NCBI GenBank assembly: GCA_902729315.2
Contig: LR746270.1
Location: 3,234,001 to 3,298,000 of the forward strand
Origin: Spirodela intermedia
Taxonomy: Eukaryota > Streptophyta > Magnoliopsida > Alismatales > Araceae
Direction: 5' to 3'
Length of the DNA: 64,000 nucleotides
The translations under genes were made by a program, and so were the position numbers. Position 1 is the stretch's first letter. Each line of letters begins with the position of its first letter. This document shows positions 24,359 through 35,900 of the stretch, piece by piece. The notes under the pieces were generated by a model. That model made no database searches, had not been told where the DNA came from, and was given only the letters and a program-made list of their open reading frames with translations.

Positions 24359-24410
24359 AAGGGAGAGAATGGTGTCAATTAGGACCCACTTTGGGCCCCA
24401 CCACAACTAA
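22492..24410 (-). promoter_or_regulatory. Probable spliced 5' leader and promoter of the calmodulin-binding gene
   Basis: On the minus strand an acceptor CTTTCAG lies just before the start exon (about 22533). A donor-like GGGAG|GTGAGTT lies near 23477 and another, GATAG|GTACTG, near 24028. A GC-rich leader-like exon, 24028-24400, opens with a (CT)n run (plus-strand GA at 24301-24355). Short ORFs in it have no family. The number of leader exons cannot be fixed from sequence alone. Confidence 0.4.
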
Positions 24411-26974
24411 TCAGTGAACAAGTGTCCATATCCGGCCAAAAAGTTCTCCCTTTTTTCAAAAACCCTTTATTCTGTTAAAAAACACAAAATTAAAATAAAA
24501 GTAAATATATTACGCAAGTAGTCTAAATAATGTTGTATATTTCTCCCTCCAAGTTTAAAAAGTATTTTTATTAATAGCCCCAACGGAGGTGGGGAATAGT
24601 GACGTGGTCTGGCCAATGGCATCGCATCTCTGATATGCCCTGTGAACATGGGGTGTTTTCTAATATTTATAAAAAAACATGTATTGTTATTTTTAATTAT
24701 ATTTTGGAGGTTTTTAGTATCAACAAAGGGTATCTACGCAAATATAATATTTTTTGTATGCAAATTAATTTAGTCGATATGATAGGTAGACATCTGCAAG
24801 CAGTCAGTCGTTGGCGGTGGATGAGGAAGGTGACCACACTCCAGCTAATGCTCCGGTTTCTTCTTGTCAGCGTGGATCTGCTCACCAACTTGTCGACTGA
24901 ATCTTTCGACGGTGACTGCATGTCGCCATGTCGGCGGGGCGGCGTAAGCTCAATAGGCGGTGAACAGATACTCAACCACCAGCCGTTTTCCAAGCACTTT
25001 CAACTCCGCATAAAAATCTATAATTTATTTCCTTTTAAAAAAGTGATAAATACAATTAGATGGAAAAATTCGACAACTGACTAATTTAACCTTGGGATTT
25101 TTTTAATAAAATAATTATTTTAATAAGCACGTCCTTCATCATGAAAAAAATTACATGAAACATTTTTATAGTTTTACTTTTAACCTATTTACTCAAAAAA
25201 ATAAATGCAATTATAATCATATTAACGCTGGGCTTTCCAAAATCTGGATATAGAGGCAACCTAGTATAAATGTAGGTTTTAATATATTTTGACTTGAAGA
25301 GTAAAATGGAGTACCCACATGAATGGTCAAAGGTAGACAATGGTTGACTATTTGAACCTGTGTCCAAACCCATAATGGGATAATGTTTGAGCCTCTTTCC
25401 CTTTTCCTTGAGGTGATGTTCAGGGCCAAACTTAGAAAACACAAGGCCTTTTATGAACTTATGAGGCCAAACTCAGTTGACATAGAGAATCCCAAAATGT
25501 GAAAGAATGTAATATGGCCATACATGAACTTGGTATCTAAATGCCCATATGACATAATGTTTCATGGTCTGAGAAAATCTAATACAAAACCTCCTGTCTA
25601 GTGATCAAAGCCAATTGTAATGGGTCCTTAAAACCTTTAGTAAAGGATGTGTTCATGTCACATTCTATCGTCTACATGCCATAAAAAACTGTGGACAAAC
25701 CCTTTGCTGAATAAAATCTTTGATTTTATTGTGTGGACATATATCAAACTTGTTACTAAATAAGCTCATTAGCCTTGTGTCAATCTAGTGCCCATTGATC
25801 CAACCTAATAACACCATGCCCTCATAACTTAATGTGAATTTGATGTCTAGTGGATCATTTAACATTTTTGTAGCATTGTGTTTTGTTGTTAGAGTCATTG
25901 CTAACTAGGGTAATCAGTCTTTACCTGAGTCCTATCCCACATAAATTGGTCTGATGAAGCCATGAAAGAACCACTAGGAGGAGGTGAAATATTCTTTTTT
26001 TTCAAATGGGTTAAGATGAAAAGAAATCTGATGCATTAGATGATGAACATTACAAACCCAAATGAGTCAACTAACATCCACTAGATTCACAACTGTAGCA
26101 ACCAAGTGTGCTCAACAATCGCTCGCCTACAGATTCATGACTCTATGAAGCAGAGCAGAAAAGTGTGACTCATCTCTTGCTGATCCACAATTCTATGGGG
26201 TCAAAAAAAAATTAGAGATTTGTACGGGCATCTTGTTCTAAACTTACATCTTTAAAACCCTCCAATTATTTGCCAATATAAAAGCCTAATTCATATACCA
26301 AATAAGATCAAGAAGAGGTGATTGAATCAATCAACAATTATTTTCGGGACTTTTTTACAAAATAATGTGTTGACCTAAAATTCGAAGTTATTTAGTAGCT
26401 TTTAACAACTTAAAAATTAGATTATCAATGAAGATCCAAATAATTTTTTTTCTAGAAAGATGTTTTCCCTTCAATTTTTTTGATTAAATTATTTGTGCTT
26501 TTTAGTCTGTTACCTCTGTAAAATTCAAATTTCTCCACATATAATTTTTTTTGTATATGCCAAGACATGCATCCACAAATTAAAAGATGAGATTTGGGCC
26601 ATACGTTGTCAAATGAGCATCTTTCACATATATGTTAGGGTATTGGACTTGAATCCAGATTAGCAAGTGCTTCCAGAAGAAGTGAGAATTGGCCTATTTG
26701 TGACATCATTTTTACCACAACTAATCAAGGGTCTTTGGCTATCAAAAGGATGTAATTAACGTCTACTTTGGGCAATGGGGAAGACCTAAACTCAAATAAC
26801 ACCCTAATCAATCAATGGGTTAGGATTCATTTCAATAATATATAAAAAATAAACAAAAAATAGCAAGTTTTTTTTAAAAAATGAGATAGAATAATCCATA
26901 ACAGAAACCTCTCTCTCTCTCTCTCCCTCTCTATCTAGATATCCATCTATCCATCTATCCATCTATCCATCTAT

Positions 26975-27009
<35 letters not shown>

Positions 27010-27400
27010 GTTAGTTATAAGACGGGTTTGCACAGAACTGTTATATTGGAGCATAAAAACAGAAATCCATATATGCACACATGTAGGAGGAAGAAGCGTG
27101 GCTGAACACAGAAAGAAAGTATACGAATTTTACATAAATAAGATTAATGTTTTCCGTAATAGAGAAAGAAGAACCATCTGAGCAAACAGGATGTATCTAC
27201 CCCACATACTCAACCATTTTCTGAGTAACCTAATGTTTGATATTTATAAAAAAAATAATCATGCATACATTAATTAGGGCGTTTATCACATCAATTCAGA
27301 GTCTCCTTGCATGAGCGAAAAAGACTTAGATTCATACAAGCTCCATAACAAGCATAAGGTTATTCACCTAACCTTCCAATTCCATCTGAAGTAGATACTA
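24411..27400. other. Gene-free, AT-rich intergenic region
   Basis: No gene, LTR pair or transposon terminus could be identified in these 3 kb. A compound microsatellite lies at about 26910-27004: (CT)n, then (ATCC)n, then (AC)n. The small GC-rich island at 24800-24960 has a reverse ORF without recognisable content. Confidence 0.5.
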
Positions 27401-27674
27401 TTTCTTCATTGGAGCAATATAGCAAATGTTGACAAGTTCATGATCCCAGCATCAGGTCACCACCATGAGAACCGCAATTGCATTCAAGAGCAGGATTTCC
27501 ACAGTTGTAAGCATTAACCGGGACCAAGAAATGAAGGGAAACCTTAGTGGGTTTCTCTCTCCACCTGGCTGCTTGAACAACACCATAATTGGGTAGGCCC
27601 AGGTGACGAGCAGAGCTCTCTCTCTCTCTCCCTCTCTCTGTGGCTGGTTTGAAATCCACAAGAATCAGCCATTC

Positions 27675-28484
27675 TCAGGTGGTAATCTCTCTAACCAGCC
27701 AATCCAAGCTAGGATATGCGAAATATAACACTAGGAAAGATGGCAAGGCAAATAGGACCGTGATAAGGATGTACATGGCAAGGATAGCAGCGCTGGCAGG
27801 GATTGCATAGAAAACTATGAGGAGGAAGATGATGACGAGAGGAAATTTAGCTGTCATGTGGACGAAGAAGAGAAGAGATTTTCTCACGGATTCCTGCAAT
27901 CTCTCTATATTGAGAGAGCTGGGGAAGATATTACCTTCGCTTGGGATCTGATGGGGCTGGTTCAGCTGGGGAAAGAAATTTCTTCTGAGACCACCCTGAT
28001 GTTGGACTTCACTCCCCAGAGACATGCTGCTGTTTGATGCCCAAGCGGGCCGGTGATCGGCAGAAAATGAGGAAGGAGGCCTCAATCTGTCGCCATTCAA
28101 ACTCTCAACCATCCACAGCAGGAAGAAGTTCTTCCGGGGGAACTTGAGGTCACCCTTGTAGACCAATCTGAAGGAGAGCAGGTGGCACCATGGGCAGGAG
28201 ATGAAGAGTGGCAGCTGCAGGGGGAGGGTTGGGAACTTGACCACCGCCCACTGGAGGCCAAGAACACAGTTCTTGCAGAGGGTGTGGCCACACCACAGGA
28301 CGTAGGGCACATTCTCCACAATGTTGAAGGATTCCCAGCAAATTGGGCACTCCAGACCCTCTTCCCTGCTGGTGTTTGAAGATACCTCATCGTCAGAGCA
28401 TTCAGTGCAAGAGTGGCTCGCCTTGGAGCCCTTGCCCTTCAGGCTGATGCCGCCACCTATGGCTTTTGAAGCAAAGCTCCACAT
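27675..28484 (-). CDS. RING-finger E3 ubiquitin ligase with C-terminal membrane helices
   Basis: Single coding exon, 269 aa, starting MWSFASKAIGGG at 28484; the upstream in-frame ATG at 28517 adds only an unconserved hydrophobic stretch. A C3HC4 RING occupies 46-100: Cys46, Cys49 (CPIC), Cys65, His67, Cys70, Cys73 and Cys97/Cys100 (CPWC), preceded by the acidic ECSDDEVSS. The segment NIVENVPYVLWCGHTLCKNC and the following LGLQWAVVKFPTLPLQLPLF are characteristic of a small plant RING family of about 270 residues. Two hydrophobic segments (about 212-232 and 234-255) near the C-terminus predict an anchored hairpin with the RING facing the cytosol. Substrates are unknown. The 3' flank (27430-27670) includes a CT-rich patch. 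Confidence 0.88.
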   Translation of the reverse strand: MWSFASKAIGGGISLKGKGSKASHSCTECSDDEVSSNTSREEGLECPICWESFNIVENVPYVLWCGHTLCKNCVLGLQWAVVKFPTLPLQLPLFISCPWCHLLSFRLVYKGDLKFPRKNFFLLWMVESLNGDRLRPPSSFSADHRPAWASNSSMSLGSEVQHQGGLRRNFFPQLNQPHQIPSEGNIFPSSLNIERLQESVRKSLLFFVHMTAKFPLVIIFLLIVFYAIPASAAILAMYILITVLFALPSFLVLYFAYPSLDWLVREITT

Positions 28485-31400
28485 GTTGACGGTGGAGGAT
28501 AGCAGCAGAAATATCAAATGCTTGGAAGAAATTCAGAGCTGAGAGGCATTTCGATAGTTTCCAAGAATAGACCCGACGTTACCACCAATGTATTTTTTCC
28601 CCCTTTAATTAAGAGCCTGAAATAAAGATGTAGAAAGTCCAATTAAATGATGAATTGGAATCTCAAGGGGCAGCATGATGAAAATTATTCAATCTGTTCC
28701 ATCTGTTATCCGCTATTGGGAGATTACATCTTCAGGTAAGACTTTAAGATTCAAATATAGCATTTTAATGAGGACGTATAGTGAACAAATTCATGGAATC
28801 TTGCGTTCCTTAAAACCTCATTGATTTACCCCAGGTATTCAGCAAGGCTCCCAAAAAAGTGTACAATTTTAGGAAAATACGTAAAGAAATCAAACCGTCA
28901 GATTATTTATGATTACTTGACGCAACAAGCTGAATGGAAGGCAAAGCCAAACAAACAACAGTGCAAGGTTACCCAGGCCTTGAAGATTTCTACATGAGAT
29001 AATGAGCATTTGTAGACACTTATGACGTCACTGATAGGATTTCTGAGGAAATAATTTCAGGGAGCTTCACCCGAGCCAAATAATGAGCACCTCGTGATGT
29101 ATGTATAATATATACATGTATACCTATGAATACAAAAACATGTGCACAGAGTGGAAAAACCGCATATAGTATGTATATATCTACATATATACCCAGGATT
29201 AGTAAGTTCATGATATTAGACATTTTATGCACATGACACTTAAGATATATGTATAATCATCCTCCTCCTATGGATGAATCTTTCAAGAGGTAGTCATTAG
29301 CAATATTGTCAAGATGACAACAAGCTGACGATACACCAGAGTAAAATGGCATCTCAAATTAATGATCACATTCTGGGCAGCAAGGCAGCTGATTGATCAC
29401 TTCATGAAAATGATTTTTATCTGTTTTTCATCAACATGGGAAAAACGTTCAGAGATTGCCCCTAAGAATATTATCTGTGGATATTCTAAAAGAAAGTGAT
29501 TTCAAAAAGTTACATACTGTATCTTTAAGAATATATACAAGAAAGCATGTTAACTAGTGGCAGAACGTTTAGAAAATAAATGATTTATTTTTTTCTAAGG
29601 TGTGTTATGCCACCGGAGTAAATGTGAATTAAGGATCAACCCTTGTTTTGAAGTTAGATGAGTTGATCGGATGCGCCGAAGAGAACCATACAGATATTTT
29701 GAAGTTAGCCTTACAAGAGAATACGGATGTTTGAGTGATCTTGAGTTTCGTAGTTTCACTAAGTTGTCTGAGTGCTATTAGATTATCTCTAAAGCTAATG
29801 CAATAAATTCTCAATTTTCTATGGGTAAAAGGAAAACGAATCCATGAGGGACCATATAAAGGCACGGGTTTACAAAATTTCCAAAAATCTAAGCAAAGAT
29901 ATTTCTTGTCTTGACATAAAGTCAATGCTAGAATTGCATCCAGCATCCCCATAGTAACTTAGAATAGGGGTATAAAGGCCAACTACTATCATTGTATTAC
30001 TTCAGGATACAATAAAGACTAGATAAAAGAGATTCTAGTACACCCTTGTGCACTCCAAATATCTTATGGCCTGAGAAACAGCAGCCCGATTCTTTTTATG
30101 ATCAGTCTTTAACTTGTAAGACTAACATAACTGTTCAAGAACTTAGAACCAAAAAATAGCATAAGCCTCCACATCATGTATCTACTTTATGCTTTAATAG
30201 ATACTGTTTCACAGGCTCTAGTATCCACAGACTCTCAAAGAATGGAATATTAGCAAGCACCCTCCATTAGTTCGATTAGTATTTATGGTTCCACCTTTTT
30301 CTCATCAATTGGCTTCCATGTCGGCGAAATTGACTTAACTCAGCCAGGACAAGGGACGAGTCCTCCCTGACACCTTGATTGGGCAGCAGTTCTAAAGCTG
30401 GCTACTCTACCTGCTTATTCGGGCAGCTACTCTTACTGTTTGTTTTTACAGCTGCACCTCATCCACTGCCAGACCTATGATATATGGATCACAGAGTCTA
30501 GTTCATCACATAACTATGCATCCAAACCAAACTCTTTCAAACCAGATTTTCTGATGTTCTATTTGTTCACCATATTTTTGAGATATCCCCACTAACTCAA
30601 ATCCACCAAGATGCCTCTCATAAAATGTTTCTATTGCAAAAAATTGCACTCCATCCAAAAGCTTATCCATCTCAAGACCAAGGAAATGATGCTTCTTCGA
30701 GATATATGACATTTTCTTGAATAACAGATTTTTATGGCCAGCCTTCCGATTTATTATAGAACTATTAGGAAAATTGATTCTTTATGAATTTTAGACCGTA
30801 AATCACGGCTCTAAATTCAACAGTATTTAAATTCGCCATATCATTCTGATTTTTTGCGGCATCCTGAGTTGCATATTGACGCCAGCACTTATAATCAATA
30901 AGTTTTATTAGATCCATAATACCACAGAGCCACCCAAGCAGCAAGGAATGCCTGACCTCTTGTACCTTCAACCAATATTTTCTGTTTGTCCTCGTAGCCA
31001 ATGAGTGAAGTTAGTAGGAAAGGTTCACACACTAAGTTTTCCTTTAGTATTGTACAACACATAAATTAACGAGTACTTAAGATAATAAGGCATTTTTCTC
31101 CTGAAAAAAGAGGTCACCGTTACTGCCGTCATGGGGGGAGCCCTCTTTTGCTTCACTCATATCATGCCTTTGACAACTTAGGTCACGAAATCAAAAATCA
31201 GATGTAAAAGAATAATTTTCAAGTTAATAATCAGTGTAAAGAGATACTTCAGCATTTCCCCCCCCTATTTACTGTAGTATAAGTTTAGAAACTCCCCGGA
31301 ATTTCTAAATTTCCAGCGCAGTGCTACACTCTCTTAACAAGCAAGCCACCCTTTATAATGACCACAGTGCTCACGCTAAAAATTGATCCCAAAAGATAAG

Positions 31401-31850
31401 AACATACCCCACCGTTGGCCCCTTTTTCCCAAATTAATCGGGCATAATGTTGAACCACATTATCAAAATTGGCATACATCAACTCATGAATATTTTTTTT
31501 TAAAAAAAATCTCGATAAGCTACTTCCTCACCGGAAACCTGAAATGCCAAGTCGTGCACGACAGAATTCGATGGTTTAAAGACCATAAACAGTAAAGGAA
31601 TATAGGATTCATCACAACAGAACATAATGACGATGTCATTTTAGGAAAAAAATACCGTACAATTGAACGAGCCCTAACCAGATTCCAAACTAGAGATATT
31701 CAAAGAACAACAGAAATAGTCACATTTACGTATATAAAACTCTACAACCTGCTTGGCTTCAAACGCTACGGTTTGGGGTTGAATCAAAACCATAACACCA
31801 TCCCCCAAGCTGAATACAATCCCAGACCAAGTTACAACAAAATTGAACAG
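28485..31850 (-). other. Probable long leader intron of the RING gene
   Basis: A minus-strand acceptor GCCTCTCAG near 28540 lies just upstream of the RING ORF. A good donor GGGAG|GTAAGG lies near 32007, in a GC-rich leader-like stretch (about 31.9-32.1 kb). This suggests one leader intron of about 3.4 kb. Inside I see only AT-rich sequence; the reverse ORFs at 29629-29952, 30506-30712 and 30765-31001 are open by chance or old debris, and I could not assign them. Confidence 0.35.
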
Positions 31851-32009
31851 CGCCGACGATGCAGGCCACGAAAAAAAGGATAGGGGGGGAGTGGGTGGGA
31901 ATCCACAAGTGAACTAACCCCCGTAGAGAGAAGAACACAAGGGGCAGCCGGAGAAGAGGAACGACCAGGGAGAGAGCACAACGTCCCCTTCCCCCTCAGC
32001 CACCTTACC

Positions 32010-32903
32010 TCCCTCACTCTCCTATGAGAGGAACCCTTTCTTCCTCCGAGAACAGGCGAGCCAACCAGATCCCTGCGATGGCCTTTCAACACCGCCCCCC
32101 CCCCTCCCCCCTTTTTTTTTTCTGTCGTCAGGAAAAAATCTCAATGTCATTATTTAATGTTCATATTTTTTTCATATCACCGTTAATTTTATTTCAACTA
32201 TACCCCAAAGTTATTCCGGTCAATTTTCCCGCATTTCGAAGCCTTCACCGTTTGGGGAGCCAGTACAGAAAATCGATTTTCCCTTCCCGATTTCAGAGGC
32301 TCCGATCCCGATAAGCTCTTTTGATTTATGAATTGGAATCGTCCGTTTTAGGTTGTGTACCTGTGAGTCAGCCCCGAGTCAGAAAATCGATTTCCCGTCC
32401 CCGATTTCAGAGAAGCTATTTCGAGCTATTAGTTGGAATCGCCCGATTTAGGGCGTTTACCTGTGAGTCAAAGCCGACTCGGAAAAATCTCAATATCATA
32501 AATCAATCCCTATACTATTAATATTTATTTTCGTACCACGGTTTAATTTTTATTCCCTATATACGCAGTCCATATTCCTGAAATTTAGAAGCCCGCCACC
32601 GTTTGGAAAGCCGGTACAGAGGCCGGTTTCGGATTCCTCGCGGGTTTTGGTTTTTATTTTTCGGGTTCGGGTTTCGGATGTCCGTTACGAAGCGGTGGAA
32701 GGGAAGACTGAGAGGAAGGAGACGGAGAACTACCATGGCGGTAAGCTTGACCGGTCGAGCCCTAAATTCGGTGGAGATGGAGGAATAGCTGGTCATCTAC
32801 CGCGTTTCCAGGGGAAGCGAAGATCTTCTTCCAGGAGCGTGGGACAGAATTGAAGAGTTCCGCGCCGACTCTCGCCGTCATCGGGTCGGAATCGGCGGAA
32901 GAA
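32010..32903. promoter_or_regulatory. Candidate bidirectional promoter (RING - / PUB1 +) with internal repeats
   Basis: The start regions of the two genes are about 0.6-0.9 kb apart. Within the gap, 32131-32270 and 32481-32622 are diverged copies about 350 bp apart (CACCGTTTGG, AGCC-GTACAGA). A shorter repeat, about 105-115 bp apart, is also present (GAAAATCGATTT at 32268 and 32380; TTGGAATCG-CCG-TTTAGG near 32333 and 32433). An E2F-like TTTTCCCGC lies at 32224-32232. Confidence 0.5.
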
Positions 32904-35900
32904 ATGGCCTCTCAGAAGCCGCAGAGGAGCCTTGCGGAGGTCGAGGACATCATCCTCCGTAAGATCTTCTTGGTGTCTCTGGCAGGGCCGGTGGGGAGTG
33001 ATCCGAGGGTGGTGTACCTGGAGATGACCGCCGCGGAGGTGCTGAGCGAGGGCAAGGCACTGATGCTGTCCAGGGAACTGATGGAGAGGGTCCTCATTGA
33101 CCGGCTTTCGGGGGCCTTCCCCGGGGCGGAGCCAGCTTTTTCGTACCTCGTCGGTTGCTACCGCCGGGCACAGGAGGAGGGGAAGAAGGTGGGCTCGATG
33201 AAGGATCCGGCTGTGCGGACCCAGATGGAGTCGGCGGCAAGGCAGGCTAGGAAACTCGCGGTGTCTTACTGCAGAATCCATCTTGGAAACCCTGACATGT
33301 TTGGGCACGGTGAGGATAGTGCGGGTGCCCCGCAACTACTTGACCTGATATTCTCGGAGGTGGCTACCTCTTTGGACGCGTTTGGAGGAAATAGTCTGGG
33401 CGGGGGTCATGTCAGCCCTCCTGGCTTTCTGGAGGAGTTTTTCAAGGAGTCGGATGTGGACAGCTTGGAGCCAGTAATGAAGGATTTGTATGAGAAGTTG
33501 AAGGGCTCTGTTTTTCGAGTGTCAGTTCTTGGGAACTTTCAGCAGCCTTTGAGGGCTTTGCTGATGTTGGTTAGTTATCCGAACTGTGCAAAACTCCTGG
33601 TCAAACACCCAAATTGGTTACCAAAAGGACATTATGTGTCCGGGCGTGTCATCGAGACGATGAGCATCTTAGGACCTTTCTTCCATATCAGCGCTCTTCC
33701 TGACCACATTATCTTCAAGTCTGAACCAGATGTGAGGTCAGTATGAGCTACGCAAAAGATGACATATAGTCGTTAACTATATTGATTTATTTTTGCTTCG
33801 TGAAAATTGTACATTTGTCTTTATCTCCTAAATAGATTGGTACCACCTCTTGGCTGTAACCATTATGGTCAACTATTTTGACTCATTCTTTTCTTGAGAG
33901 TTAGACTGGCACCATCCATTCTCTATGCACAAAAGCCAATCAGAATACTTAAAGAAGGGGAAAATTACTTAATTTATGTCGGAATTATGGGAGTTCGTAT
34001 TTTTGGCATTCTATGTGACTTGTCATTAGACAACCCCTCTGTGAGAATGGCTGAAATTTTAACATCTACCCACCTAACCACCTCTAAGGCATTATGGGGC
34101 AGCCAGTTGCTTTTCTGTAATCACTTTTAATGGACGACAATTGTTGACGAGCGCCTCATTATGACTGATCTTTGTCTCACTAAATGTATGACTCATCCCT
34201 CGTCTGGGAGTGTTTTAGGCATCTCGTGACCTCCAACCTTCTCACGTTTTACTTGAGTAATTCTAATACCTGCTAACTTCCTGAGGACAGTAAGAAAATT
34301 CTCGACATAAAAGATAAGCCACCTGTTCACCAAAGGAAGGCATCTGCTTACTTTCCGATGATCATCACTTATACTAGCCATGTATTATCTGCCAAATGTG
34401 GGAAAGGTTGTCCGATTATAATATAGTGGTGCAATCAGATACCCTTGAACATGTGAGCCATATAAGAGTATGTTCACCTCAATGCTTCTCTGACTGGCAA
34501 GCGTTTTTAACTCTCCTGTTTACACTGTTGAATTCATTGATGTTCTAGTGAAGATTTGGCTTTATAATTGCTAATTTTTATCCATGTTTTTGATAAACCA
34601 GGCAACAGTGCTTCCCAGATCCCTCTAGGCAGCGTTCAGCTGATATGCTATCTTCTTTTACAACTATTAGGACGGTCACGAATATTCTATATGATGGCCT
34701 TGCTGAAGTTCTTCTTGCTTTGCTTAAAAATGTTGATACTCGAGAAGCCGTATTAGAGTATCTTGCAGAGATGATCAATAAGAACATAGCAAGATCACGT
34801 ATGCGGGTAATCTTCTTTTCTGTAATTTAAGGAGTGTCTTTTGAATGTTTAGGAGGGTATCTTGCAAATTTGTTTCTGATTTGATTTGTACTTCAGCTTT
34901 ATTCTGAAACATGTGTTCCAGGTTGATCCTCTATCTTCTGCAAGTTCTGGTACATTTGTTACTCTGAGTGCTGTTATGCTTCGCCTCTGTGAACCATTTC
35001 TAGATGCAACGTCCCAAAAGATTGATAAAATTGATACTAGATATGTGTTATATGATGAGCGGTTAGAATTAAGGTTTGACTCTTTCCAAAGTTTGATACT
35101 TTTAAGCATGTTCTATTCCTTCCTTCTAGAAACTTCATATCTGGAGAAATCTTACCATGTGGATGCCCTTTTTGTAGACAATTGACCGCCATGAATTTAT
35201 CATCTGAGGAGGTTGCAGCATGGGCAGACGGTGGCTGTAATGGGGCAACTGATGGAGAAGGTACAAATGATGAAGATAATCGTGCAAAGCAATCACAAGA
35301 AGCCACGACTTCAGGCAATAATGATGGAGACTCTGTCCTTTCTAGAGGCAAGCCACGGACAGGTTCTGGTGGGAAGAACAAGTATTCATTTATTTGTGAG
35401 TGTTTCTTTATGACTGCCAGGGTTCTGAACTTGGGAATCATAAAGGCCCTCTCAGACTTTAAGCATTTAAGTCAGGTAGGGAAAAGATTTCCACTTTGGT
35501 CTTTAATCTTCTTCCATGTTCTTGAAAAACTAAAATTAATTGTTCTTTTGAGTTGAACAATTTCTTTTCCTTCTTCTTGCTTATTCATGGCGACTTTAAC
35601 TTTAAGGATCTCTTAGTTTTCTTAAGAAATACGGATTTTATTTGGTAGAACTTTCGACAAAACAAATGGTCAAAGATTTGTATTAATTGTTGTATATGGT
35701 ATCTACTATTTTGTTCGTACTTGGTGATTTTTGAGTGATAGATGCTTATTTATTCAGTAAAAAAATATTCTAGGAGTTGTCAAGGTGCGAGGAAGATTTG
35801 TCCACATATAAAGCTATGCATGAACAAGGAGGTTCTCCACAAATTGATCAAGATATTGCTCGTCTTGAGAAGGAAATCGAGGTGCTTTTACAGGAGAGAT

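Noticed and set aside
26910..27004. Short regular repeats considered as a CRISPR-like array
   Set aside because: They are a compound CT/ATCC/AC microsatellite with no unique spacers, in a plant nuclear genome.
24411..27400. Search for a transposon or LTR pair in the long gene-free region
   Set aside because: I found no terminal repeats, primer-binding site or coding domain; any relic is too degraded to claim by eye.
29629..31001. Three reverse ORFs of 68-107 codons inside the RING leader intron
   Set aside because: No motif, no start context and no splice structure; probably chance frames or old transposon debris.
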